In this document: piece by piece, positions 25,424 through 33,418 of the stretch
How the letters are laid out: every line of letters begins with the position of its first letter
Position numbering within the stretch: position 1 is the first letter of the stretch
DNA from: Halomonas meridiana
GTDB taxonomy: Bacteria; Pseudomonadota; Gammaproteobacteria; Pseudomonadales; Halomonadaceae
Length of the DNA: 64,000 bases
Direction: 5' to 3'
NCBI RefSeq assembly: GCF_009846525.1
Contig: NZ_CP024621.1
Location: 992,001-1,056,000 of the forward strand
The notes under the pieces: model-generated
Database searches by the model: none
The model's input: the letters and a program-made list of their open reading frames with translations, nothing else
What the model was told of the DNA's origin: nothing
Position numbers and translations under genes: made by a program

Positions 25424-25849
25424 TTACACCAGTGTCAGCGTGACATCGATGTTGCCACGAGTGGCATTGGAGTAGGGGCAAACGATATGCGCTTTATCGA
25501 CCAGTGCCTGCGCGACGTCCTTCTCAAGACCTGGCAAGCTGATTTTTAGCTCTACTTCGATCCCGAACCCCGTGGGGATAGCGCCAATGCCTACGCTACC
25601 ATCGATCTGAGTATCTGTGGGCAGTTTGACTTTTTCTTGGCTGGCCACGTGCTTCAGCGCGCCTAGAAAGCAAGCGGAGTAGCCTGCCGCAAACAGCTGC
25701 TCTGGGTTGGTGCCGTCGCCACCTGCGCCACCCAGCTCTTTGGGGGTGCTCAGTTTGACATCCAGCGCGCCATCGGAGGACTTGGCATGGCCTTCACGGC
25801 CACCCTTGGCGTGAGCATGTGCACGATAAGCAATCGTTTCAATCGACAT
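25424..25849 (-). CDS. ohr: Organic hydroperoxide resistance protein Ohr
   Basis: A 141-residue thiol peroxidase of the Ohr/OsmC superfamily that reduces organic hydroperoxides. Both catalytic cysteines are present: C60 in [12 protein letters not shown] and C124 in [11 protein letters not shown]. The opening [20 protein letters not shown] with the conserved active-site Arg is also visible. It lies directly downstream of ohrR on the same strand, the usual ohrR-ohr arrangement. A TTGCGCGCAA palindrome in the 127-base gap is a candidate OhrR operator. Confidence 0.97.
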   Translation of the reverse strand: MSIETIAYRAHAHAKGGREGHAKSSDGALDVKLSTPKELGGAGGDGTNPEQLFAAGYSACFLGALKHVASQEKVKLPTDTQIDGSVGIGAIPTGFGIEVELKISLPGLEKDVAQALVDKAHIVCPYSNATRGNIDVTLTLV

Positions 25850-25919
25850 AGACGTCTCCTTTTTTGGTCGTTAAGTGGGTCATGCTGGGATAATGATCTG
25901 TTTTAATTTAGTCCAGCTT

Positions 25920-25937
25920 TATTTTGCGCGCAATATA
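25920..25937. promoter_or_regulatory. Candidate OhrR operator in the ohrR-ohr gap
   Basis: TATTTTGCGCGCAATATA is an inverted repeat with one mismatched pair, around the perfect core TTGCGCGCAA (25924-25933). It is AT-flanked and lies 71-88 bases before ohr, suiting a MarR-type dimer. No experimental support. Confidence 0.45.
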
Positions 25938-25976
25938 ATTGAGCGAAAAAATGTTTCCCATTTAAAAAGCGAGTCG

Positions 25977-26426
25977 TCATTTTGCTTTTTGCAAACTCTC
26001 ACGCAGCTGTACTAAGTCCTCTTTGAGCTGCGTCAGGGCCTCGACCGATTTCTCGCTGGCATTCACTACGCAGCTAGGGATATGGCGAGCCTGTTCGCGC
26101 AGCGCCCGGCCTTTGTCGGTGAGAAAGAGCTCGACGACGCGCTCATCTTGCACACTGCGCTGGCGGCGCAGTAGCTGGTCCGCCTCCAAGCGTTTGAGCA
26201 GTGGAGTGAGTGAGCCAGGGTCCGTCAGCAGTCGCTTACTCAGCGCGCCAACGGTGATGCCATCTTCTTGCCATAGCACGAGCATGGCGAGGTATTGCGG
26301 GTAGGTCAGCCCTAGCTCTTTCAAAAGTGGTTTATAGATTTTGGTCATCGTCAACGACGTTGAATAGAGGGCGAAACAGAGCTGGTGATCGAGCTCAAGT
26401 TCGCTGCAAGGGTCTAACGCAGGCAT
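25977..26426 (-). CDS. ohrR: MarR-family organic-peroxide sensor OhrR
   Basis: A 149-residue winged-helix repressor. The sensing cysteine is C17 in LDHQLCFALYSTS, the signature of OhrR. A second cysteine at C119 (HIPSCVV) suggests the two-cysteine type that forms a disulfide on oxidation, as in Xanthomonas OhrR. The recognition region is TVGALSKRLLTDPGSLTPLLKRLE. I start at ATG 26426, with GGGAG 5 bases upstream, rather than the far upstream in-frame ATG at 26612. Oxidation by organic hydroperoxide would release ohr from repression. Confidence 0.93.
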   Translation of the reverse strand: MPALDPCSELELDHQLCFALYSTSLTMTKIYKPLLKELGLTYPQYLAMLVLWQEDGITVGALSKRLLTDPGSLTPLLKRLEADQLLRRQRSVQDERVVELFLTDKGRALREQARHIPSCVVNASEKSVEALTQLKEDLVQLRESLQKAK

Positions 26427-26734
26427 GTGGACTCCCAGACGAAATGCATAGTGGGTAATGTAGCGCGCCAAACGATGAGTGGCTATCCCTAGACGTTGGT
26501 CGTAAGTGAGCAGTTTTGTTTTGACACCCCGCCAAGCGATCGCTAGCCTTCGCTTATTGAATGTTACCGGTAACAAAAAAGGCGTAACCCGTCGATTAGC
26601 CGCAGCATTCATATTGACGCGTTATTCGATAAAGCGAATGAAGACGCGGCTCGCTCGGGTGGCAGATAAACGCTCAGCATCTCAGTACACCACTGCTCAA
26701 CATTTAACAACAATGAATGTTTGGAGATAACGTC
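26427..26734. promoter_or_regulatory. Divergent ohrR / TRAP intergenic region
   Basis: A 308-base stretch with no credible gene. It must hold the promoter of ohrR (leftward) and that of the TRAP operon (rightward). The one strong element seen is the GntR-type palindrome at 26562-26575. A TTGACG at 26614-26619 could be a -35 box for the TRAP operon, but its -10 is poor. Confidence 0.5.
26562..26575. promoter_or_regulatory. GntR-type operator upstream of the TRAP operon
   Basis: TGTTACCGGTAACA is a perfect 14-base palindrome, nearly identical to E. coli GntR operators of the form ATGTTACCCGTAACAT. A GntR homologue is encoded at the end of the same gene block (30431-31426), so gluconate-responsive control of the operon is a strong inference. 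Confidence 0.75.
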
Positions 26735-27808
26735 ATGACAGCGATTTGGCGCAGCACGCTTACCCTAGTGGGCGCAACGACCCTGACTTTTGGCATGGCG
26801 CATGCCCAGAGCCCCGAGCTTTCCGACCCGCCGGCCATCGAAGGGGATATCGTGGCCGACCACGGTAGCCATACGCTTCGTATGGGCATTGGCCTATCGG
26901 AAACGTCTCCGCAGTTTCTCTCTAGCCAGTACTTTGGCGAAATTCTGGAGCAGCGTACCGAAGGCCGCATTACGGTCAACGTGTTCCCCAACAGCCAGTT
27001 GGGTGACGACGTTCAAATGATGGAAATGCTGCAGACCGGTACGCTGGATATGACGTATCCCTCCAGCTCGGCCACCACCAGCTACGTCGAAGAGCTCTCC
27101 GTCTTTGACCTGCCGTTCCTGCTGCCCAGCCGTGAAGCCGCCATGGCCGTCATGCAGAGCGACGTGGCTCAGGAAATGCTGGATAAGTTCGAAGGTACTG
27201 GCCTGAAAGCGTTGGCCCTCTCCGAGAACGGCTACCGCCAGCTCTCCAACAGCGCACGCCCGGTGGAGTCGCCGGAAGACGTGGCAGGCCTGGACGTTCG
27301 CGGTTTGAGCGTACGTACCATGCAGAATCCGGTGCACCTGGCGATTTGGGAAGCCCTCGGTGCTAACCCCACGCCGATGGCCTTTGGTGAACTCTTCTCT
27401 GCGCTAGAGCAGGGCGTCGTCGATGGTCAGGAGAATCCCTGGAGCACCATCCTGACCTCCAACTTCAATGAAGTGCAGGATTACGGCACCGAAACCCGCC
27501 ACGTTTACACCCCGTTCATCATGATGCTGTCCGAGCGTACCTGGGACCGCATGGCACCCGAGTATCAAGAGCTGGTACTGGAAGCTGCGCGTCAATCTGC
27601 CGAGTACGAAATTCAGCTCTCCGCTGAGTACGACGACTGGTCTCGTGAGCAGTTAGAAGAGCGTGGTATGCAGATCACTCGCTTGAGCGATGAGCAGCTG
27701 GCCGCGTTCCAAGACGCCGTGCAGCCCGTTTACGAAGAGTGGGCGCCGCGCATTGGCGAAGATCTGATCGCTGAAATTCAGCAGATCGTCGAAGACAGCA
27801 GCAACTAA
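26735..27808 (+). CDS. dctP: TRAP transporter substrate-binding protein (DctP type), probable gluconate
   Basis: A 357-residue periplasmic binding protein. The signal peptide runs from MTAIWRSTL to FGMAHAQS. The mature part shows the DctP features: ITVNVFPNSQLGDDVQMMEML, the conserved arginine region LDVRGLSVRTMQNPVHL, and VVDGQENPWSTI near residue 230. ATG 26735 has GGAG 8 bases upstream. It is followed by the small and large permease subunits, gluconokinase and GntR, so the ligand is probably gluconate or a similar sugar acid. That is inference from context. Confidence 0.93.
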   Translation: MTAIWRSTLTLVGATTLTFGMAHAQSPELSDPPAIEGDIVADHGSHTLRMGIGLSETSPQFLSSQYFGEILEQRTEGRITVNVFPNSQLGDDVQMMEMLQTGTLDMTYPSSSATTSYVEELSVFDLPFLLPSREAAMAVMQSDVAQEMLDKFEGTGLKALALSENGYRQLSNSARPVESPEDVAGLDVRGLSVRTMQNPVHLAIWEALGANPTPMAFGELFSALEQGVVDGQENPWSTILTSNFNEVQDYGTETRHVYTPFIMMLSERTWDRMAPEYQELVLEAARQSAEYEIQLSAEYDDWSREQLEERGMQITRLSDEQLAAFQDAVQPVYEEWAPRIGEDLIAEIQQIVEDSSN

Positions 27809-27880
27809 TACGCACCATTAAGCGCGCCATCGGGCAGGCCATTGTGCCTGCCCGACTTGTCAGTGCCCCTTGGAGTTCTT

Positions 27881-28507
27881 ATGACACCCTCCTCAACACC
27901 TTCCAATGCTGAATCCTCTTTGAAAGCGCCCGCGATGGAAGATCCGTCGGTCTATCTGGACGATCCCAATCGCAAGCTGCTGGAAATCGATACCGAAACG
28001 CGCCAGGGCCCGGCGCTGTTTCGCTGGTTAACGCTTGGCATGGAGTATTTGATTGGCGCGATTTTGGTCGCGTTGATCGTGGCGGTGTCGAGCAATGTGG
28101 TGGGCCGTTCGCTGTTCAACCACTCGCTGCCTTGGGTCGACGAGCTGGCGCGCATGCTATTCATCTGGCTGGTCTTCATTGGTGCAGCGGCCGCGTTCGC
28201 CCGCTATGAGCACATTGCCGTGGATGCACTGGTGCGGCGTTTGCCGCTGCGTTTGGCGCATATGCTCTACTGCCTGCAGCACCTGATTATTACTGGCCTG
28301 ATGCTGGTCATGATATTTGGTGGCTATCAGGTTCTGGCGCGCTCCAGCGGTCGCTCGGCCATCATGGGAGTGCCGCTGAGTTTGGTCAGTCTTTCCCTCG
28401 TGCTGTGTGTCATCTTTATCGCTGCCGTATCGCTGTGGCGGGTTTGGATGAGCGTGCGCGTCATTGTTCAACCACATGGCCCTTCGGCTAACGCGCAAGG
28501 GGAGTAA
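27881..28507 (+). CDS. dctQ: TRAP transporter small permease (DctQ type)
   Basis: A 208-residue membrane protein with four hydrophobic helices after a hydrophilic 45-residue N-terminus. LPWVDELARMLFIWLVFIGAA is the characteristic DctQ motif, followed by ARYEHIAVDALVRRLP. The N-terminal extension, rich in Ser/Pro/Asp, is longer than in typical DctQ proteins. ATG 27881 has GGAG 5 bases upstream. It pairs with the DctM subunit that starts 6 bases after its stop, forming the membrane part of the sodium-driven carrier. Confidence 0.92.
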   Translation: MTPSSTPSNAESSLKAPAMEDPSVYLDDPNRKLLEIDTETRQGPALFRWLTLGMEYLIGAILVALIVAVSSNVVGRSLFNHSLPWVDELARMLFIWLVFIGAAAAFARYEHIAVDALVRRLPLRLAHMLYCLQHLIITGLMLVMIFGGYQVLARSSGRSAIMGVPLSLVSLSLVLCVIFIAAVSLWRVWMSVRVIVQPHGPSANAQGE

Positions 28508-28512
28508 GCGTC

Positions 28513-29793
28513 ATGCTATGGATTTTTCTCATTATTTTATTCGTGTCGATCATCATTGGCCTGCCTATCGCCTTTGGTTTAGGGGTAGCGGCGCTGGTGA
28601 TGGCGGTACTGTCCGATATTCCGCTCTCCATCATGATCGAGCAGTCCATCCGTGGGGTGAATAGCTTCCCGCTGCTGGCCATTCCGTTCTTTATCTTGGT
28701 CGGTGAAGTGATGAGTAACGGCGGCATCGCGCGCCGTCTGATGGAACTGGCCGGTGCGCTGGTTGGGTTCATGCGCGGTGGCCTGGGGCAAGTGGCGATC
28801 ACTGGCTCGATGTTCTTTGGCGGCATTAGCGGCTCGGCGGTGGCCGATACGGCGGCCACCGGCTCGATGATGATTCCCTCCATGAAGCAGCAGGGCTACA
28901 CCGCTGCCAACGCCACGGCGATTAACACCGTCTCGTCGGTGATCGGGATCATTATTCCTCCCTCCATCCCGCTGATTCTTTACGGCATCGTCACGGAAAC
29001 CTCCATTAGCCGTCTGTTCATCTCCGGTATCGTCCCGGGGCTGCTGATCGGCGCGGCCTTGATGGTGACCACCTTCATTTTGGCCAACAAACAGGGTGGC
29101 GGGGTGCGTAAATTCCGCTGGGACGTGCTGTGGAAAGCCTTCAAAGACGCGTGGCTGGCCCTGGTGCTGCCGGTGATCGTGATTGGCGGCATTATTGGCG
29201 GCGTGTTCACTGCAACAGAAGCCGCTGTGGCGGCGCTGCTCTATTCGCTGGCGATTTCGCTCTTGGTCTACCGGGAGTTCAAGCTCAGTGAACTCATGGG
29301 CATGCTGATTCGCACGGCCAGGCTGACGGGCATGGTAATGATGCTCCTGGCCTTTGCCACCGTCATTGCTTGGTTCTTGACCATCAACATGGTGCCGCAA
29401 ACGCTGGTGCGTCAGGTTCAGGCGATTACCCAGGAGCCGTTCCTACTGCTGTTAATCGTGGCGGCTCTTTTACTGCTCGTCGGCTTCGTGATGGACCTGA
29501 CGCCGGCCATGGTCATCATGGCGCCGATGCTGGCCCCTATCGTCACCTCGGTGGGGGTGGATGCCGCTTACTTTGGCGTGCTGATGGCCTTCATCCTAGG
29601 GATTGGCCTACTCACGCCGCCGGTGGGCACCTGCCTCTATGTGGGCTGTGGCGTGGGCAAGGTCTCCATGGAGTCGCTGGTCAAAGCCATGCTGCCTTAC
29701 TACGCGGCGCTGCTGGTCGTGCTGGTGCTGCTGATTGCCTTCCCAAGCATCGTGACTTGGTTACCTGACCTCACCGCCGTACGCGGTAACTGA
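28513..29793 (+). CDS. dctM: TRAP transporter large permease (DctM type)
   Basis: A 426-residue, mostly hydrophobic protein with about twelve helices. Conserved DctM blocks are seen: FPLLAIPFFILVGEVMSNGG, ITGSMFFGGISGSAVADTAA, IGIIIPPSIPLILYG and near the end IGLLTPPVGTCLYVGCGV. It forms the ion-coupled translocation channel with DctQ. TRAP carriers use sodium, which suits a halophile. GTAAGCGTC precedes the ATG. The gluconokinase gene begins 13 bases after the stop. Confidence 0.96.
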   Translation: MLWIFLIILFVSIIIGLPIAFGLGVAALVMAVLSDIPLSIMIEQSIRGVNSFPLLAIPFFILVGEVMSNGGIARRLMELAGALVGFMRGGLGQVAITGSMFFGGISGSAVADTAATGSMMIPSMKQQGYTAANATAINTVSSVIGIIIPPSIPLILYGIVTETSISRLFISGIVPGLLIGAALMVTTFILANKQGGGVRKFRWDVLWKAFKDAWLALVLPVIVIGGIIGGVFTATEAAVAALLYSLAISLLVYREFKLSELMGMLIRTARLTGMVMMLLAFATVIAWFLTINMVPQTLVRQVQAITQEPFLLLLIVAALLLLVGFVMDLTPAMVIMAPMLAPIVTSVGVDAAYFGVLMAFILGIGLLTPPVGTCLYVGCGVGKVSMESLVKAMLPYYAALLVVLVLLIAFPSIVTWLPDLTAVRGN

Positions 29794-29805
29794 TAGGAGT
29801 CGCGT

Positions 29806-30351
29806 GTGACTACTTACTCAGCTCATAACGGCTCGCATCGTATTCTCGTCATGGGCGTCTCTGGGTCGGGCAAGTCGCACATTGGTCAGCAGCTAGCGGC
29901 CAGTGTGGGGGCCACGTTCATCGATGGCGACGATCATCATTCGCCCGCCAACGTGGCCAAGATGGCCAGTGGGACGCCGCTGAACGACGATGACCGCCGC
30001 GACTGGCTGGCGACCCTGGCTGGGCTGTTTGCCGATTACAAGTCGCGGGACGAATCGGTGGTGATTGCCTGTTCCGGCCTCAAACGGCGTTACCGCGACC
30101 GTCTGCGAGAAGGGGATAGCGCGCTGCGTATCCTGTATTTAGAAGGCACCCAAGCGCTGCTACGCGAGCGCTTGGAAACGCGCGCCGGGCACTTTTTCAA
30201 GGGCGACAGCATGTTGGCCAGCCAACTGGCCGATTTGGAACCGCCCCAGGCAGATGAGGCCGTGACGCTCTCCATCAGCCTGACGCCCGAAGTGATCGTC
30301 GAGCGTTTTCGTGCCACGCTCGCGCCAGAGCCGCACCGCTCATTAGGCTAA
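29806..30351 (+). CDS. gntK: Gluconokinase (GntK type)
   Basis: Phosphorylates gluconate to 6-phosphogluconate with ATP. It has 181 residues, the normal size. The P-loop MGVSGSGKSHIGQQLA is near residues 17-32. FIDGDDHHSPANVAKMASG and DDDRRDWLATL are the gluconate-binding signatures of the GntK family, and CSGLKRRYRDRLR lies near residue 87. The start is GTG 29806 with AGGAG 6 bases upstream. Its place after the TRAP carrier and before GntR supports gluconate as the transported substrate. Confidence 0.95.
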   Translation: MTTYSAHNGSHRILVMGVSGSGKSHIGQQLAASVGATFIDGDDHHSPANVAKMASGTPLNDDDRRDWLATLAGLFADYKSRDESVVIACSGLKRRYRDRLREGDSALRILYLEGTQALLRERLETRAGHFFKGDSMLASQLADLEPPQADEAVTLSISLTPEVIVERFRATLAPEPHRSLG

Positions 30352-30368
30352 AGGGAGGGATAGGCGAC

Positions 30369-30397
30369 GGGCCCTGCTATTCGTTATGGTAGGGCCC
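30369..30397 (+). terminator. Inverted repeat between gntK and gntR
   Basis: GGGCCCT (30369-30375) and AGGGCCC (30391-30397) are perfect 7-base arms around a 15-base loop. No T tract follows. It may reduce readthrough from gntK into gntR. It also covers an ATG at 30386, which argues against that codon as the gntR start. Confidence 0.45.
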
Positions 30398-30430
30398 GAG
30401 CGCCATCCACTGTACAAGGCAGCGACGCCA

Positions 30431-31426
30431 TTGAAGAAAAAACGCCCTACATTACAAGATATTGCTGATCGCGTTGGTGCCACCAAAATGACCGTCAGCC
30501 GCTGTTTGCGTGACCCGGAAACGGTGTCTGAAGGTCTTCGAGAGCGCATTTTCAGCATTGCCGAGCAAATTGGCTACATCCCCAATCGCGCCCCCGACCT
30601 GCTTTCCCGTGCCACCAGCCACTCCATCGGCGTGCTGGTTCCTTCGCTGACCAACCAGGTGTTTGCCGACGTCATCGTGGGGATCGAAGCCTACACCGAG
30701 CCTGCGGGCTATCACTTGATGCTCTCCCACTACGGCTACAGTCAAGAACTGGAGGAGCGCAGCCTTGCCTCGCTGCTCTCCTATAATGTGGATGGGGTGA
30801 TTCTATCCGATCGTGACCACACGCCGCGCAGCCTGCGCATGCTGGAAACGGCGGGTATTCCCATCGTCGAGATCATGGATACCCACCGTCCGCCGCTGCA
30901 GCAGGCGGTGGGCTACGACAACGTTCGTGCCGCTTACGACATGGTCAGCGAGATGATTCGCCGCGGCCGTCGTCAGGTGATCTACCTCGCCGTTCGGCTC
31001 GATGAGCGTACCCGTCAGCGCGAGCTGGGGTATCGTCAAGCCATGGAAGAGCGGGGTCTTACCCCCGTGACGCTACAGAGCAGTCAGCGCTCCTCTTACA
31101 CCGTGGGTGCCGCGTTGATGCAGGAAATTCAGCGCGACTACCCCGACGCGGACGGCATTTTTTGTACCAACGACGACGTCGCAGTGGGGGCCTATTTCGA
31201 GTGCTTGCGCCAGAGCATTGCCGTGCCAGAGCAGATGGCCATTGCCGGTTTCCATGGCCACGACGTTGGGCAGGCGATGACGCCACGTTTGGCGAGTGTC
31301 GTGACTCCTCGTCAAGCCATCGGTAAAGCGGCTGCCAAGACGCTACTGGCGCGCATTCGTGGCGAAGCGCTGGAGCAGAAAGTGGTGGATTTGGGATACC
31401 GCATCGAGGCAGGGAGCACGCTTTAA
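30431..31426 (+). CDS. gntR: LacI-family gluconate repressor GntR
   Basis: A 331-residue repressor. The helix-turn-helix RPTLQDIADRVGATKMTVSR is at residues 5-24, followed by the hinge helix PDLLSRATS and the periplasmic-binding-protein-like sensor domain. The sequence tracks E. coli GntR closely (IGYIPNRAPDLLS, AIAGFHGHDVGQAM). E. coli GntR starts MKKKRP and has 331 residues. The TTG at 30431 gives exactly this start and length, so I prefer it to the in-frame ATG at 30386. It probably binds the palindrome at 26562-26575 and is released by gluconate or 6-phosphogluconate. Confidence 0.93.
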   Translation: MKKKRPTLQDIADRVGATKMTVSRCLRDPETVSEGLRERIFSIAEQIGYIPNRAPDLLSRATSHSIGVLVPSLTNQVFADVIVGIEAYTEPAGYHLMLSHYGYSQELEERSLASLLSYNVDGVILSDRDHTPRSLRMLETAGIPIVEIMDTHRPPLQQAVGYDNVRAAYDMVSEMIRRGRRQVIYLAVRLDERTRQRELGYRQAMEERGLTPVTLQSSQRSSYTVGAALMQEIQRDYPDADGIFCTNDDVAVGAYFECLRQSIAVPEQMAIAGFHGHDVGQAMTPRLASVVTPRQAIGKAAAKTLLARIRGEALEQKVVDLGYRIEAGSTL

Positions 31427-31514
31427 CGTCCGCGCTAAAAACTGTTTGGCTGCTTACGATAACCCCGTTAGGCTAGCGATTCATTCTGCTATGCCCAAAG
31501 CGTACGAGGCCGCT

Positions 31515-32351
31515 GTGAAGATTACGCAATTAACGGTTTACCCGGTGAAATCCCTGCAGGGGATCGATGTGACCCAGAGCGAGATTCATGCCCACGGCCT
31601 TGCTTGGGACCGCCGGTGGATGCTGGTGGATGCCCAGCAGCGCTTTGTCACCCAACGGCAGCTGCCCGCGCTGGCGACGATATCCGTGGCGTTGACGTCG
31701 GAAGCCCTGGTGCTCTCTCACCCCAGCGTCGAGCCGATATTCATCTCGTTGGCAGAGCCCGAGGGTAACCTGAGGCTGGTATCGGTATGGAATGATCACT
31801 GTAAAGCGCTGCCGGAGAGCGAGGCAGTGTCCGAATGGTTGGAGGCTGCGCTGGGTGAGCAGGCCCGAGGCATTAGCCTGGTCCGCTTCGCCACGACCTT
31901 TACCCGAGCGGTGGAAGAGGATTTTCTGGCAGGGGGTGAAGCCCACAGCTACTTCGCTGATGGCTACCCCTTTTTGATCACCACTACCGGTTCCCTGGAT
32001 GCGTTGAACAGCGCGCTGGTGGCGGGAGGCAATACACCGGTACCCATGAACCGGTTTCGCCCCAATATCGTGGTAGACGCCGACGAGGCTTGGCAGGAGG
32101 ATCGCTGGGCAACAATCGAGAGTGACACCTACCAACTCACCCTGCGCAAACCCTGCCAACGCTGCAAGATCACTACCGTCGATCAGCACACAGGCACGAT
32201 TCCCACTCAGGCCGAGCCGCTCAAAACGCTCTTGGCGTTGAATACCCAGCCTCATTTGAAAGGCGCGCACTTTGGTCAAAACGCCACGTTAACGGCGGGT
32301 GAAGGCAGCGTCATTCGTGTGGGGGATGCGGTGTCCGTAACGCCCCGCTAG
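31515..32351 (+). CDS. MOSC domain protein (YcbX-like)
   Basis: A 278-residue protein with an N-terminal MOSC beta-barrel domain (ITQLTVYPVKSLQGID at residues 3-18) and a C-terminal MOSC domain containing NRFRPNIVV and KPCQRCKITTVD. The cysteine near residue 216 is the likely molybdenum-cofactor sulfur-carrying residue. YcbX reduces N-hydroxylated base analogues such as hydroxylaminopurine in E. coli. I prefer GTG 31515, with GAGG 6 bases upstream, to ATG 31491. Its 3' end overlaps the converging EamA gene by 41 bases. Confidence 0.88.
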   Translation: MKITQLTVYPVKSLQGIDVTQSEIHAHGLAWDRRWMLVDAQQRFVTQRQLPALATISVALTSEALVLSHPSVEPIFISLAEPEGNLRLVSVWNDHCKALPESEAVSEWLEAALGEQARGISLVRFATTFTRAVEEDFLAGGEAHSYFADGYPFLITTTGSLDALNSALVAGGNTPVPMNRFRPNIVVDADEAWQEDRWATIESDTYQLTLRKPCQRCKITTVDQHTGTIPTQAEPLKTLLALNTQPHLKGAHFGQNATLTAGEGSVIRVGDAVSVTPR

Positions 32352-33216
32352 GCTTGAAGCGCAAAAGCTTCGTGGCAATCGCGGTGCCCAGTAGAGTAAT
32401 CACCATACCCGTGACGACCTGTAGGCTCAGCGTTTCATCCAGTAGCAAATAGCCCCACAGCAGGGCACTGACGGGGACGAGAAACGTCACCGTCGACGCC
32501 GCCGTTGCCCCGGCGCTTGCCAGTAAACCAAAGTACAGCAAGAAGGCGAGCGTCGTGCTGAGCATGGCCAGTGCCAGGGCGTTGCCCCACGCCAGGGGGC
32601 TGATGGGCTCGCTGGGCCATAGCAGCACGCCAGGAAGGAGTAACACCAGCGCCGACATGGCGCTGCTGCCAGCGGCCAGTACCCGGGTAGGCAAGTGGCT
32701 AAGGCGCGTTTTGGAGTAGTTGCCCGCCAAGCCGTAGCAGAACGTCGCACCCAGTACGGCGATGATGAACCAGCCATCGCCGCCCAAACCGAAGTCCAGC
32801 CGGTTGGCGGAGAGCACATAGACGCCCAATAGCGCCAGCGCCAACCCCAGATACTGCTGGCGTTGCACGGGCGTCGCAAAGAAGGCGGCCCCTAACAGCG
32901 CGGTAAAAATCGGCGTGGTGGCGTTAATCAGTGACGTAAACCCCGCCTCTAACCGCGTCGTCGCTAGTGCCAGCAGCGAGAAAGGCAAGACATGGTTGAC
33001 CACTCCCAGTAGCAGCAGCGGCCCTTTGTGCTGCCAGATCAGACGCACGTAATGCAGGCTCAACAGCAGCGGTAGCAGCAGTAGGGCGCCAATCCCCATT
33101 CTCACCAACACCAGCGGCAGAGGGCCAAACTCGGGCGCTGCGACCCGCATGAAGATAAACGATAGCCCCCATAACGAAGAGAGTAATAAAAGGCGCAGCG
33201 CATCGGCCGATGACAT
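32311..33216 (-). CDS. EamA/DMT-family permease
   Basis: A 301-residue inner-membrane protein with about ten helices in two EamA repeats. SSLWGLSFIFMRVAAPEFGP opens the first repeat. Repeat two contains LAWGNALALAMLSTTLAFLLYF and SALLWGYLLLDETLSLQ, the classic EamA motif before the last two helices. This family exports amino acids, metabolites or drugs; the substrate is unknown. The C-terminal residues are encoded within the overlap with the MOSC gene. It is divergent from pomA, with a 202-base gap. Confidence 0.87.
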   Translation of the reverse strand: MSSADALRLLLLSSLWGLSFIFMRVAAPEFGPLPLVLVRMGIGALLLLPLLLSLHYVRLIWQHKGPLLLLGVVNHVLPFSLLALATTRLEAGFTSLINATTPIFTALLGAAFFATPVQRQQYLGLALALLGVYVLSANRLDFGLGGDGWFIIAVLGATFCYGLAGNYSKTRLSHLPTRVLAAGSSAMSALVLLLPGVLLWPSEPISPLAWGNALALAMLSTTLAFLLYFGLLASAGATAASTVTFLVPVSALLWGYLLLDETLSLQVVTGMVITLLGTAIATKLLRFKPSGALRTPHPPHE

Positions 33217-33343
33217 GGTGTGTCCTTACGTAAAAAACCACGGGGTTGAGTGGCCGTCAGCTTATCCATAAAGCGTATGAAAGCGAAGTATGTACAAGTC
33301 AGTAAATAGATTTGTCAATATTTGTCATGTCACGAATTTGGCG

Positions 33344-33372
33344 TTGACGCCTATGGTGGGAGTCTCTACTGT
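33344..33372 (+). promoter_or_regulatory. Candidate sigma-70 promoter of pomAB
   Basis: TTGACG (33344-33349) and TACTGT (33367-33372) with a 17-base spacer, ending 46 bases before pomA. I did not see a flagellar sigma-28 type promoter. A pair of TTTGTCA direct repeats lies just upstream (about 33311-33326). Confidence 0.5.
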
Positions 33373-33418
33373 CTCAGCCAATCGTAGTAGGGCAATGGAT
33401 ACTCGTTGAGGAAACGCC

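Noticed and set aside
26506..26730. Plus-strand frame of 74 codons in the ohrR/TRAP gap
   Set aside because: Basic, low-information sequence with no family match. It runs through the GntR-type operator, so it is better read as regulatory DNA.
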